DNA of 64,000 bases from Halorussus lipolyticus (GTDB taxonomy: Archaea > Halobacteriota > Halobacteria > Halobacteriales > Haladaptataceae), in the NCBI RefSeq assembly GCF_029338375.1, contig NZ_CP119804.1, forward strand, positions 1,606,955 to 1,670,954, given 5' to 3'. The notes below the pieces were generated by a model that saw only the letters and a list, made by a program, of their open reading frames with translations, was not told the origin of the DNA and searched no databases. Positions 8,341 to 16,641 of this stretch are shown piece by piece; within the stretch, counting starts at the first letter, position 1, and every line of letters begins with the position of its first letter. The position numbers were made by a program, and so were the translations under genes.

Positions 8341-8499
8341 TTAGTAGAAGGTGTCTGAACAGTCGTAGACCACGCCGTGTTGCGGGCAGACGTACTTGCA
8401 GTGGCGAGAGTACAGCGGTTCCTCGCAGATTGGACACGGGCGACCTCCTCGCTCGTCGGTTGCATTGTCGTCACCTGCCGAAGTCACGTCGTCGCTCAC
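8341..8499 (-). CDS. 52-residue zinc finger protein (HVO_2523-like)
   Basis: A short gene starting with GTG at 8499 (another in-frame GTG is at 8508). It encodes an acidic N-terminus MSDDVTSAGDD, then RPCPICEEPLYSRHCKYVCP, then QHGVVYDCSDTFY before a TAA stop. The pattern CPxC, HCxxxCPxH, DC gives at least four Cys and two His for zinc. It matches my memory of the haloarchaeal HVO_2523-type small zinc finger proteins, including the typical ending DCSDTF. Such micro-proteins are implicated in regulation or nucleic-acid binding, but the role of this one is unknown. It lies downstream of the ribonucleotide reductase gene on the same strand, about 100 bp after its stop. Confidence 0.8.
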   Translation of the reverse strand: MSDDVTSAGDDNATDERGGRPCPICEEPLYSRHCKYVCPQHGVVYDCSDTFY

Positions 8500-8599
8500 G
8501 TTCAACACTCGCCGAGCCAGCGACTTACTCCTTTCTACCGACTGTGAAACGCGGAGAGAGGAGAACCGGGAGAAAAGACGAAATCCGGATTTCAGCTAT

Positions 8600-11500
8600 T
8601 CAGCACTTCGACCAGTCGCAGTTGGTACACTTCTGGCACCCTTCGGAGTAAATTAGCGACATGGAACTACAGTTCGGACACTCGGGATTTCCGCCCGCGT
8701 CGATGATGTCCTGCTGGTCGCCCTCCTTGCTGGCGGCGACTGCGCCGCCATCGGTTTCCGGACCAGTGTCAGCCTGCGTGTTCGTCGCGGCCTCGCCCTC
8801 GACTTCCTCCTCGACCTCGGTGAGGTTCTGCTGTTGGGGGTAGGCCTTCTCGACTTCGCCATCGAGGTAGCGCCGCATCGCGGTGCCGATGGCGTCGGGG
8901 ATGGAGTTAATCTGCTCGCCCTTGTCCCACGCGACCTTCGGACTCCGGATGCCCTGTAGCTCGTCGGCTATCTCCTCGGGGTCCACGCCCGACCGGAGCG
9001 CCGTCGAGATGGTCTTGGCCAGCGCCTCGGTGAAGGAGGCCGTGAAGCCGCCGGAGTTGCCGATGTTGGCGAACAACTCAAAGGGTCGGCCTTGGTCGTC
9101 CTCGTTGATGTTGACGTAGAGCTTTCCGTACCCGGTGTCGATGCGCTGAGTGATGCCGTGAAGCACGTCAGGCCGAGGACGCTTGCTGGCGTAGGGACCC
9201 TCGGCGTCCTCGCCGTCGGCGACTTCAAGGAGGGACTCGATTTCTCGGTCGAGCGCAGTCTGGACCTCCTCGTTGTCGAGGAAGCCCTCGATGCCGCCGA
9301 AGACCTCCTGAATCTGCTCGACCAACTGCTCGGCCGCCTCGGACTCGTCGGCGAACTCCTTGTTGTCGGCGCGAGTCGTGAGGACCTGCTTGGAGCGAGT
9401 CCCGTCGCGGTAGACGGTCACGCCCTTGCCGCCGTTCTCGTAGATGTACTCGAAGACCTCCCGCATGTCTCCCTTACTCGCGGAGTTGGGGAAGTTGCAC
9501 GTCTTCGAGATGGCCGAGTCAACGCCCTCCTGACAGGCGCACTGGACCGCGGCGTGTTCCTTACCGGTGAGGTCCGAAGTCACGACGAACAGTTCGCCGA
9601 TGGCGTCCGGGACGGTTTCCAGACCTTCCACGCCGTCGAAAACGTTTTCGGCCATCTGGTCTTGGGCCTCCTGCTTGACCTCCTCTACGTCGATGTCGTT
9701 GTCCTCCAGCGTCCGGAGGAAGTAGTCGTCGAACTCCACGAGCATCTCGTCGCCCTGCACGTCGTCAGAGACGTTCTTGTAGTAGGCGACGTTGTAGATT
9801 GGTTCGCACCCGCCCGTGGTGTTGCCGACCATCGAGGTGGTGCCAGTCGGCGCGATGGTGGTCGTGTTGTGGTTCCGGACCGCGAAGCCGTCCTCCCAGT
9901 TGTCGGCGTCGAGACCGGTCTGCTTCTCGAACCACTCGCGGTACTCGGTGGGATTAGCGTACTTCGATTTGTCCCACTCGTCGAAGGACCCGCGCTCCTC
10001 GGCGAGTTCGTGGGACGCCCACTTGGACTCGTTGTTGATGTAGCGCATCAACTGGCGGGCGATTTCGTTGCCGGCCTCGCTCCCGTACTCGACGCCCAAC
10101 TGGATGTAGAGTTGGGCCAGTCCCATGACGCCGAGACCGATTTTGCGCATCTCCCGGACCTTCTGCTCGATTTTGTCCACCGGGAAGTCCGACATGGTGA
10201 CGACGTTTTCGAGGAAGCGGGTGCCGTACTCGATGCGGTGGTCGAAGTCGTCCCACGCCATCGCGTCGGCGAGGAAGGCGTCTACGGCCTCCTCGAAGCT
10301 CTCGTACTCGTCGCCGTGTTCGTCGTGCCAGACACGCCAGTCGGGGGCGTCCGTGTCGGCCAGCGTCGAGAGGTTGATGTGGCCGAGGTTGCAGGCCTCG
10401 TACTCTTCGAGTGGCTGCTCGCCGCAGGGGTTGGTCGCCAGAATCCGGTGGTCGGGATGCTCCTCGACGTCGAAGGAGTGTTCCTTGTTGACGCGCTCGA
10501 GGTAGATGACGCCGGGTTCGCCGTTCTCGTGGGCACCGTCCACGATGCGGTTCCAGATGAGTTCGGCGGGGATGGAGAGTTCCTCGCCGACCTCGACGTG
10601 TTCGCCGAGGCCGAACATCTCGTAGAGTTCCTTGGTGTGTTCGGTGGCGACGTGCGGCTCCTCGGTTCGGGGGTTCGTGAAGGTGAACTCCTCGCCGTTC
10701 TGGACCGCTTCCATGAAGTCGTCGGTGATGCCGACCGAGATGTTGAAGTTCGAGAGGTGGCCCTCGGCGGCGTTCCGGAGGTGCTTGGGGACGCGGCCCT
10801 CGTCGTCGATGAGTTCGCGGGCCTCGCCGAGTGCGTCCTTGAAAGAGTTGTGAGTGTAGTCGTCGGGGTCGTTCAGACGGAGCGTCTCGGCGAGGCTCAC
10901 GTCCTTGTTCTTGGCGTGGATGAACTGGATGACGTCGGGGTGGGAGACGCGCATGACGCCCATCTGGGCACCGCGCCGGGCACCGCCCTGCGCGATGGTC
11001 TCGCACATCTGGTCGTAGGTCCGCATGAAGGTGATGGGACCGGACGCGATGCCGCCCGTGCTACCCACCGCGTCGCCGTAGGGTCGGAGCTTCCAGAATG
11101 CGTAGCCCATGCCGCCGCCCGACTGGAAGACTTGCGCGGCCTCCTTGGCGGTCTGGTGGATGTCGTCGATGTCGTCGGCCGGCGAGTCCACGAAGCAGGC
11201 CGACAACTGCTGGAGTTCGTCGCCCGCGTTCATCAGGGTGGGCGAGTTCGGCATGAACGAGAGGTCCTCCATCAGCGTCTGGAACTCGTCGCGGACCTCC
11301 TCGACGTGGCTCTGAATCTCGTCGGGGAGTTCCGGGACAATGGTTTCGTAAGAGAATTTGTTTACGTTGTAGACGGAGAGCGTGGTCTCGGCGTCGTCGT
11401 CGGCAGTCGTGCCAGCGCCGAATACCTCCGCGGCGAGTTCGTCGCGCCGGGGATGGTCGGGCTTGAGTTGGTCCGGCGTGACCGCAATCTCCTCGTCGCG

Positions 11501-11728
11501 CTTCTCGGCCTCGTAGACGGCCTCGGCCAGCGCGATGTTCTCGGCGACGCGCGGAAAGAGGTCCTCTTGCTCCTCGATGAGATTCCCGTCGGCGTTCTTC
11601 CGGAGGTAGCGCGCCGGGAGGATGTTGTGGTAGGCGTTGCCAGTGAGGCGGTCCTCAAGCGTCTCACCTTCGGTTCGCTTGATGGGCAGAGTGAGTTCGT
11701 CGGCCGTCAGTTCGCCCGCACCGCTCAT
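8600..11728 (-). CDS. nrdJ: Adenosylcobalamin-dependent (class II) ribonucleoside-diphosphate reductase
   Basis: 1042 residues. It makes deoxyribonucleotides from ribonucleotides using a B12-derived thiyl radical, with no partner subunit or oxygen needed. An active-site cysteine lies in QQLSACFVDSPADD near residue 180. The signature NPCGEQPLEEYEACNL lies near residue 431, with the second active-site Cys and the catalytic Glu. APTGTTSMVGNTTGG lies near residue 624. A TSCPD-type domain (FELFANIGNSGGFTASFTEA) occupies ~900-970. The C-terminus carries CPNC, CQKC and CDWSKC, a zinc ribbon plus the terminal Cys pair that re-reduces the active site. Upstream are a minus-strand TATA (GGTTAAACC near 11825-11833) and paired AAATTAAT boxes listed separately. 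No cobalamin riboswitch-like sequence is evident. Confidence 0.95.
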   Translation of the reverse strand: MSGAGELTADELTLPIKRTEGETLEDRLTGNAYHNILPARYLRKNADGNLIEEQEDLFPRVAENIALAEAVYEAEKRDEEIAVTPDQLKPDHPRRDELAAEVFGAGTTADDDAETTLSVYNVNKFSYETIVPELPDEIQSHVEEVRDEFQTLMEDLSFMPNSPTLMNAGDELQQLSACFVDSPADDIDDIHQTAKEAAQVFQSGGGMGYAFWKLRPYGDAVGSTGGIASGPITFMRTYDQMCETIAQGGARRGAQMGVMRVSHPDVIQFIHAKNKDVSLAETLRLNDPDDYTHNSFKDALGEARELIDDEGRVPKHLRNAAEGHLSNFNISVGITDDFMEAVQNGEEFTFTNPRTEEPHVATEHTKELYEMFGLGEHVEVGEELSIPAELIWNRIVDGAHENGEPGVIYLERVNKEHSFDVEEHPDHRILATNPCGEQPLEEYEACNLGHINLSTLADTDAPDWRVWHDEHGDEYESFEEAVDAFLADAMAWDDFDHRIEYGTRFLENVVTMSDFPVDKIEQKVREMRKIGLGVMGLAQLYIQLGVEYGSEAGNEIARQLMRYINNESKWASHELAEERGSFDEWDKSKYANPTEYREWFEKQTGLDADNWEDGFAVRNHNTTTIAPTGTTSMVGNTTGGCEPIYNVAYYKNVSDDVQGDEMLVEFDDYFLRTLEDNDIDVEEVKQEAQDQMAENVFDGVEGLETVPDAIGELFVVTSDLTGKEHAAVQCACQEGVDSAISKTCNFPNSASKGDMREVFEYIYENGGKGVTVYRDGTRSKQVLTTRADNKEFADESEAAEQLVEQIQEVFGGIEGFLDNEEVQTALDREIESLLEVADGEDAEGPYASKRPRPDVLHGITQRIDTGYGKLYVNINEDDQGRPFELFANIGNSGGFTASFTEALAKTISTALRSGVDPEEIADELQGIRSPKVAWDKGEQINSIPDAIGTAMRRYLDGEVEKAYPQQQNLTEVEEEVEGEAATNTQADTGPETDGGAVAASKEGDQQDIIDAGGNPECPNCSSMSLIYSEGCQKCTNCDWSKC

Positions 11729-11856
11729 ACGCCGGTCACCTCGGGTCTCTGTCCGTCGAATTCCGCTCCCGCGAGTGGTGTAGTTCGGATCATTCGTGAC
11801 GGCGATTTCATTCTGAATCCTCCGGTTTAACCTTTGCTGTCCCAGTTGGACTACTC

Positions 11857-11898
11857 CAAATTAATTTGCACTTTGATGCCTCTGGTCGAAATTAATCG
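11857..11898. promoter_or_regulatory. Paired AAATTAAT boxes upstream of nrdJ
   Basis: The perfect 12-bp palindrome CAAATTAATTTG occupies 11857-11868. A near-copy, CGAAATTAATCG, occupies 11887-11898. The shared core AAATTAAT starts at 11858 and at 11889, exactly 31 bp apart, close to three helical turns. Both boxes lie about 25-70 bp upstream of the likely minus-strand TATA box of nrdJ (11825-11833). This spacing suits a regulator bound as two dimers on one DNA face, by analogy with NrdR boxes, although the sequence is not an NrdR box. They could also be unused AT-rich promoter elements. Confidence 0.4.
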
Positions 11899-11914
11899 CG
11901 CCGGAATCCGGTCG

Positions 11915-11921
11915 TATAAAA
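11915..11921 (+). promoter_or_regulatory. Strong TATA box of an orphan plus-strand promoter
   Basis: GTCGTATAAAAGG is a textbook archaeal TATA element facing right. Transcription would start near 11940, where only an 11-codon frame exists (ATG at 11937-11939, stop TAA at 11970-11972). The next gene on this strand begins at 12126. The transcript is therefore either a long ~185-nt leader for that small membrane protein or a separate small RNA. The repeated string AGTGGTCGAT occurs at about 11940 and again near 12081, within this stretch. The remainder of 11729-12125 holds only the nrdJ promoter region. Confidence 0.45.
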
Positions 11922-12125
11922 GGCGGATTCACGGCTATGAGTGGTCGATCAGAGGTAGCATCCGGACCCTAATAAGAGTATGCAGACCGCGGCGAAAGTA
12001 GTCAACCAACCGGAGAAGTACTTGAGTAAGCCTGACCTATCCGGCCGCCCACCACCGATTTCGAGACATGGCAGAGTATTAAGTGGTCGATACGTTTACG
12101 GTGGTCGGGGAGCCTTGATTTTATC

Positions 12126-12305
12126 ATGGACATCGCTCTCGCGGCGGGACTGCTAGCGACGCCGCTCGGAAAACTGCTCGTGGGCCTCGTCGCCCTCGCG
12201 GCCGTCGTACTGGTCGGTCGAATCGTGCTGAGCGTCGCGTGGAAGTTGCTTCTGGCAGCCATCGTGGTCGTCGGGGCGCTCTACACGGCAGGCGTGTTGC
12301 TGTAG
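12126..12305 (+). CDS. 59-residue hydrophobic membrane protein
   Basis: ATG to TAG encodes MDIALAAGLLATPLGKLLVG, then LVALAAVVLVGRIVLSVAWK, then a third hydrophobic run LLLAAIVVVGALYTAGVLL. Two or three membrane helices with only a few charged residues between them are evident. Codon third positions are GC-rich like neighbouring genes, supporting real coding. A GGTGGTCGGGGAG stretch ~10-20 bp upstream could serve as ribosome site. Similar short hydrophobic proteins occur widely in haloarchaea, but I do not recognise a named family. A perfect 8-bp hairpin (12329-12346) follows, probably the terminator. Confidence 0.7.
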   Translation: MDIALAAGLLATPLGKLLVGLVALAAVVLVGRIVLSVAWKLLLAAIVVVGALYTAGVLL

Positions 12306-12651
12306 TCGAGCGCGTCGTCGGAACCGCTCTCGGCGCGTGCGCCGAGGGGAGAAAACAAATACGACTCTTTAGCATAGAATAATATTTCCTTAGAAAATAT
12401 TTTCTTATCTCTATCGTTGCGAGTAACCGCCACGAAGGTTTATGTCCGAGAACGGGACCAACCCCGACCGGACGTTTCGCTCGGTCACGCGAAAGCGTGG
12501 CCGTGGAAGACGCGAGTCGTCTTCGCGGTTGCGAGCAGGTAGCTGGCGAGTCAGTCAGCACGGCCGCAGGGCAGAAGACGCCCATACCTCGCACGCCGCC
12601 AGTCCGACTAATCCGAAAGGACGGAGCCAAGCACCCGACTACTACACAGAG
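12306..12651. other. Intergenic region: hairpin, AT-rich block, no convincing gene
   Basis: A perfect hairpin CTCGGCGC-GT-GCGCCGAG lies at 12329-12346 just after the small membrane protein gene. It is followed by an AT-rich block at 12354-12412 (CTCTTTAGCATAG, TTCCTTAGAAAATATTTTC), consistent with termination. The rest (12420-12651) has short open frames on the plus strand (e.g. a 64-codon frame from 12497), but their codon use lacks the usual GC-rich third positions and I recognise nothing in them. It lies beyond the 3' end of trpG, so it may hold the end of the trp transcript. Confidence 0.5.
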
Positions 12652-13278
12652 CTACGCGACTTTCCGGACGAAGTTCCGAATCACGTCGTGACCGACGGCG
12701 GTCAGCACGCTCTCGGGGTGGAACTGGACACACTCGATGGGATACTCGCGGTGGCGCACGCCCATCACCAGTTCCTCGCCTTCGTGGTCGGTCGTCGCCG
12801 TCACCTCGAAACAGTCGGGGACCTCGGTTGCGACCAGCGAGTGGTACCGACCGGCGCGGAACCGCTGGTCCAGCCCCGCGTAAACTCCTTGACCGTCGTG
12901 GTCCACCGGGAAGGCCTTGCCGTGAACCGGTTCGGGCGCGCGGCCGACCGACCCGCCGTAGGCGTAGATGGCGGCCTCTAACCCCAGACACACCCCGAGC
13001 GTCGGGACTTCGGTGCTGACCTCGCGGAACACGTCGGGCGTCACGCCCACGTCGCGCTCGTTTTCGGGATGGCCCGGTCCCGGCGAGACGACGATGGCGT
13101 CCGGGTCGGCCTCTCGAACGTCGGCCAGCGAGGCCGTATTGCGGACGACTTCGGTGTCGGCGTGTTCGCTGGTGTACTCCACGAGGTTGTAGGTGAACGA
13201 GTCGAAGTTATCCACGAAGAGGACGTCCAATTCGTCGTCAGGCGACCGCTTGGGGTCGCTCTCGACGCTCGCAGTCAT
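12652..13278 (-). CDS. trpG: Anthranilate synthase component II (glutamine amidotransferase)
   Basis: 208 residues from the ATG at 13278. It supplies ammonia from glutamine to TrpE for anthranilate synthesis, the first step of tryptophan biosynthesis. The class I amidotransferase triad is visible: nucleophile Cys in TLGVCLGLEAAIYAYGG, and the His-Glu pair in ECVQFHPESVLTAVG. The N-terminus VLFVDNFDSFTYNLVEY is the family signature, and VVSPGPGHP is the oxyanion region. The residue after CLG is Leu rather than the common His. Its ATG overlaps the TGA of trpE (ATGA), so the two are translationally coupled. It is the last gene of trpDFEG. The open frame continues upstream of the ATG but that part is not protein-like. 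Confidence 0.93.
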   Translation of the reverse strand: MTASVESDPKRSPDDELDVLFVDNFDSFTYNLVEYTSEHADTEVVRNTASLADVREADPDAIVVSPGPGHPENERDVGVTPDVFREVSTEVPTLGVCLGLEAAIYAYGGSVGRAPEPVHGKAFPVDHDGQGVYAGLDQRFRAGRYHSLVATEVPDCFEVTATTDHEGEELVMGVRHREYPIECVQFHPESVLTAVGHDVIRNFVRKVA

Positions 13279-14894
13279 CGACCCACCTCCGGGGCTTCCG
13301 CCTCGTCGTCGGGGCCGGACGACCGCGACTCCTCGATGCGGTCGAGGGCGGTCAGCACGCCGTCCATCTTCTTCTCGGTCTCCTCGTACTCGGCCGTGGG
13401 GTCGCTGTCGGCCACGATACCTGCGCCGGCCTGCACCGTGATGCGGTCGGCAGGAGTGACGTCTTCGTCCGATTCGATGGTCGCGGTCCGGATGACGATG
13501 GCAAAGTCGGCGTCGCCAGACCACGAGTAGTAGCCCACGCCGCCGCCGTAGAGGCCGCGGGCCGAGCGTTCGAGGTCGTCGAGAATCTCCATCGCCCGAA
13601 TCTTGGGCGCGCCGGAGAGGGTGCCCGCGGGGAACGCCGCTCTGGTGGCATCGAAGGCGTCCGAGTCCACAGCGAGTCGGCCAGTCACGGTGCTCTCGAT
13701 GTGCTGGACGTGGCTATACTTGAGGACGTTCATGAACTCCTCGACCTGCACGCTTCCGGGTTCGCTGACCCGGCGCACGTCGTTTCGGGCGAGGTCCACC
13801 AGCATGGTGTGTTCGGCCTGTTCTTTCTCGTCGGCGAGCATCTCGCCCGCGAGACGGCGGTCCTCGACCGGACTCGACCCCCGCGAGCAGGTTCCGGCGA
13901 TGGGATTGGCCATGACTTCACGGCCGCGGACCGACACCAGCGTCTCGGGACTCGCGCCCACCACGGTTCGGTCGTCGTAGCCGAGGAGATACATGTACGG
14001 CGAGGGATTGACCTCCCGGAGGGCGTCGTAGAACCCGAGCGGGTCCACGTCGCCCCGGAGTTCGCGCTTCCGGGAGACGACGCCCTGATAGATGTCGCCG
14101 TCGAGGACGTGCTCCTTCGCGGTTCGGACGGCGTCCTCGTACTCCTCGCGCGGCCCGGCGGTCGCCGACTCGCGGACGAAGCCGCCGGTCTCAGGTGCGT
14201 CGGCCGATTCGAGGAGGTCGGCCACACGCTCGGCCTCGGCCTGCAAGTCGTCGTAGATTTCGGCGGGGTCGTCGTCCGGGCCGACCAGTGGCGTGAACAC
14301 CAACGAGACGGTTCCGGCGCGGTGGTCGAACGCGACCGTCTTGGTGTTGAGGACGAACTGGGCGTCGGGAAATCTGGATTCGGGGCGCTCGACGCCACGC
14401 TCGTCCAGCCAGAAGTCGTACACTGCGTCGTAGGCCAGAAAGCCGACCAGACCGCCCTCGAAGTGCTGGCGGTCGCCCTCGGGGAAGCCGCGCTGTCGGG
14501 CGTCGGGCATGGCCGACCGCAGGGCGTCGAGCGCATCGCCGGAGTGGTCGCCGGCGACGAACTTGGCGGCCCGACCGCCGAGCGATTCGACGGTAGTCTC
14601 GTCGGGGTCAACCGTCACGACCGCTTCGGGGTCGTAACCCACGTAGGAGAACCGGGCGTGGCGGTCGCCCGACTGCTCGGCGGAGAACGCGCCATCGGGG
14701 TCGCTGGATGCGGTCTTCTCGGCGCTTTCGAGGAGGAAGGCGTACTCCGAGGCGTCGGCACCAGTCGAGCGCCCGGTCAGCGCCGCGTAGGCCGACAGCG
14801 GCGTGGTCTCGGCGTCGAGTTCGGCTTCGAGTCGGACGACGGAGAGGTCGTCACGTCCGGCGAGGTCAACGAACTGCGCGCGTTCCGGTTTCAT
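13275..14894 (-). CDS. trpE: Anthranilate synthase component I
   Basis: 539 residues. It converts chorismate plus ammonia (from TrpG) into anthranilate. The N-terminal domain carries SEYAFLLESAEK, the LLES element that forms part of the tryptophan feedback site. The C-terminal chorismate-binding domain includes DIYQGVVSRKRELRG, SPETLVSVRGREVMANPIAG and FPAGTLSGAPKIRAMEILDD. A ~25-residue acidic tail (ESRSSGPDDEAEAPEVGR) follows. It overlaps trpF upstream and trpG downstream by 4 bases each. Isochorismate or aminodeoxychorismate synthase are less likely given the operon. Confidence 0.94.
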   Translation of the reverse strand: MKPERAQFVDLAGRDDLSVVRLEAELDAETTPLSAYAALTGRSTGADASEYAFLLESAEKTASSDPDGAFSAEQSGDRHARFSYVGYDPEAVVTVDPDETTVESLGGRAAKFVAGDHSGDALDALRSAMPDARQRGFPEGDRQHFEGGLVGFLAYDAVYDFWLDERGVERPESRFPDAQFVLNTKTVAFDHRAGTVSLVFTPLVGPDDDPAEIYDDLQAEAERVADLLESADAPETGGFVRESATAGPREEYEDAVRTAKEHVLDGDIYQGVVSRKRELRGDVDPLGFYDALREVNPSPYMYLLGYDDRTVVGASPETLVSVRGREVMANPIAGTCSRGSSPVEDRRLAGEMLADEKEQAEHTMLVDLARNDVRRVSEPGSVQVEEFMNVLKYSHVQHIESTVTGRLAVDSDAFDATRAAFPAGTLSGAPKIRAMEILDDLERSARGLYGGGVGYYSWSGDADFAIVIRTATIESDEDVTPADRITVQAGAGIVADSDPTAEYEETEKKMDGVLTALDRIEESRSSGPDDEAEAPEVGR

Positions 14895-15580
14895 GGTGTC
14901 GGGGTCGGATACGCGCGTTTCGCGTTCGCCACGAAGTCGGCGACGGCGTTCGGGTCCTTGCGCCCAGCGTTCGGAGACGCCGCCTCCGACGAGTCTGGCG
15001 TATCGTCGCTTCGCTCGACGCCGCTGGCCACGTCCACGGCGAACGGTTCGACCGAGCGAACGGCGTCGGCGACGTTTTCGGGAGTCAGACCGCCAGCGAG
15101 GACGACCGGCGAGTCGAGGCCCGCGGCGAACTCGGTGGTGCGCTCCCAGTCGTGGGTCTCGCCGGTGCCGCCAGCGCCCACGTCGTCCACGGAATCGACC
15201 AGTAGCGCATCGGCCACGTCGTCGTAGCGCCGGGCGTTCTCGGGTTCGGCGGCGTCCACGACCTTGAGGAGCTGTGCGTTCACGCTGGAAGTCAGGTAGG
15301 CGATGTCGCCGACGCCGAGGTCCCCGTGAATCTGCACCGCGTCGGGGTCGATGGCGCGGGCGAGTTCGACGGCGCGCTCCGGCGAGTCAGGCATCGTCAC
15401 CAGCACGGTGGTCACGAACGGCGGGGCCGCGTCGGCGAGTTCGACTGCTCGCTGGGCGTCGATTTCCCGCGGGGAATCGACCGGCACGTCCACCAGCAGG
15501 CCGATAGCGTCCGCACCCGCTTCGACCGCGACTCGCAGGTCCTCGCGGGAGGTGAGACCGCAGATTTTGACGCGAGTCAT
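14891..15580 (-). CDS. trpF: Phosphoribosylanthranilate isomerase
   Basis: 229 residues with a TIM-barrel fold. It isomerises N-(5-phosphoribosyl)anthranilate to CdRP, the third step to tryptophan. The start TRVKICGLTSREDLRVAVEA contains the catalytic Cys of the KICG motif, and DAIGLLVDVPVDSPR and VQIHGDLG contain later barrel strands. The phosphate-binding end is VVLAGGLTPENVADAV and FAVDVASGVERSDDTPD, including the catalytic Asp. It overlaps trpD (upstream) and trpE (downstream) by ATGA junctions. Confidence 0.93.
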   Translation of the reverse strand: MTRVKICGLTSREDLRVAVEAGADAIGLLVDVPVDSPREIDAQRAVELADAAPPFVTTVLVTMPDSPERAVELARAIDPDAVQIHGDLGVGDIAYLTSSVNAQLLKVVDAAEPENARRYDDVADALLVDSVDDVGAGGTGETHDWERTTEFAAGLDSPVVLAGGLTPENVADAVRSVEPFAVDVASGVERSDDTPDSSEAASPNAGRKDPNAVADFVANAKRAYPTPTP

Positions 15581-16581
15581 GCTGGCACGCTCGAACAGAG
15601 CTGTTCCAGTTGGTCGGCGGCCTCGCCGTCGTCGATGGCCTCCGCGGCGAGTTGCGCGCCGCCTTCGAGCGAGTCGGCCTCGCCCGCGACGTAGAGGGCG
15701 GCCCCGGCGTTGGCGAGGATGATGTCGCGCTTCGCGCCGGTCACGTCGCCCTCCACGATGCCCCGCATGTCCTCGGCGTTCTCCTCGGGGGAGCCACCGG
15801 CCACGTCCTCGATGGGGTGGCGAGAGAGACCGATGTCCTCGGGCGTGACGGTGTACTCCTCGATTTCGTCGCCGCGGACCTCTGCGGCGGTGGTCTCGTC
15901 GTGGACCGCGATTTCGTCCATGCCGGACCCGTGGACGACCAGCGCGCGCTCCACGTCCATCTTGGCGAGCGACCGGGCGAGGACCGGCACGAGGTCCGGG
16001 TCGTAGACGCCGACGATTTGGGCGTCAGCGCCGGCGGGGTTGGTCAGCGGACCGAGGACGTTGAAGACCGTGCGCATGCCGAGTTCCTTCCGCGGGCCGA
16101 TGACGGCCTTCATCGCGGGGTGGAAGACCGGCGCGAGCATGAACCCGATGCCGTCAGCCTCGATGGCGTCCTCGACGGCGGGCGGTTCGGCCTCGACTTC
16201 GACGCCGACCTCCTCGAGTACGTCCGCGCTCCCGGAGGAGGACGACACCGAGTAATTACCATGCTTGGCGACGGGGACGCCCGCGCCGCTGGCGACGATG
16301 GCGCTCGTGGTCGAGACGTTAATCGTATCGTAGTCGTCGCCGCCGGTGCCGCAGGTGTCTACCAGCGGCGCTCGGTCGGGGTCGATGGTCCGCGCCGCGT
16401 CGCGCATCCCCTGCGCGAACCCGGCGATTTCGGTCTCGGTCTCGCCCTTGGCGCGGAGCGCCGAGAGGAGCGCGCCGATTTGGGCCTCGGTGGCGTCCTC
16501 GAAGACGGCCGTCGCCGCCTCGCGGGCCTCCTCTAACGTGAGATTCTCGCCGTCGGTGACGCGTTCGATGTAGTCCTGCAT
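15577..16581 (-). CDS. trpD: Anthranilate phosphoribosyltransferase
   Basis: 334 residues. It joins anthranilate to PRPP in the second step of tryptophan synthesis. The PRPP-binding signature is DTCGTGGDDYDTINVSTTSA near residue 78, and VAKHGNYSVSSSSGSADVLE is the anthranilate/phosphate site. LGPLTNPAGADAQIVGVYDP and VVHGSGMDEI are further family motifs. It is the first gene of trpDFEG. The promoter region (16582-16640) has a TATA box (TTTAAG on the minus strand) and a palindrome overlapping the likely transcription start, suggesting tryptophan-responsive repression. The gene order trpDFEG is, from memory, characteristic of haloarchaea; trpC/trpB/trpA are not in the window. Confidence 0.95.
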   Translation of the reverse strand: MQDYIERVTDGENLTLEEAREAATAVFEDATEAQIGALLSALRAKGETETEIAGFAQGMRDAARTIDPDRAPLVDTCGTGGDDYDTINVSTTSAIVASGAGVPVAKHGNYSVSSSSGSADVLEEVGVEVEAEPPAVEDAIEADGIGFMLAPVFHPAMKAVIGPRKELGMRTVFNVLGPLTNPAGADAQIVGVYDPDLVPVLARSLAKMDVERALVVHGSGMDEIAVHDETTAAEVRGDEIEEYTVTPEDIGLSRHPIEDVAGGSPEENAEDMRGIVEGDVTGAKRDIILANAGAALYVAGEADSLEGGAQLAAEAIDDGEAADQLEQLCSSVPA

Positions 16582-16594
16582 TTGAAATCACCAA

Positions 16595-16640
16595 TGTACG
16601 TCTTCGTCTTACGATGAACACAATCGTACATCGACTTAAA
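16595..16640 (-). promoter_or_regulatory. trpD promoter with palindromic operator candidate
   Basis: The minus-strand TATA is TTTAAG at 16640-16635. About 20-25 bp downstream lies the perfect inverted repeat TACGAT-7 nt-ATCGTA (16610-16628), centred on the expected transcription start. A wider pair, TGTAC (16595-16599) and GTACA (16626-16630), also faces each other. The trpD ATG is at 16581, leaving a ~30-nt leader. A regulator bound here would block initiation. TGTACA-type half sites are known for the TrpY repressor of methanogens, but whether a related regulator acts here is inference. Confidence 0.5.
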
Positions 16641-16641
16641 G

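Noticed and set aside
9092..11830. 912-codon plus-strand frame opposite nrdJ
   Set aside because: Antisense shadow of a GC-rich gene; Val/Leu/Gly-rich with no family resemblance.
11729..11860. Cobalamin riboswitch upstream of the B12-dependent nrdJ
   Set aside because: The likely leader is short (~75 nt) and no B12-box-like GCCACTG or matching structure is visible on the minus strand.
12442..12981. Long plus-strand open frame over the region beyond trpG
   Set aside because: It overlaps trpG in antisense, its composition is Arg/Ser-rich without the acidic haloarchaeal profile, and no family is recognisable.
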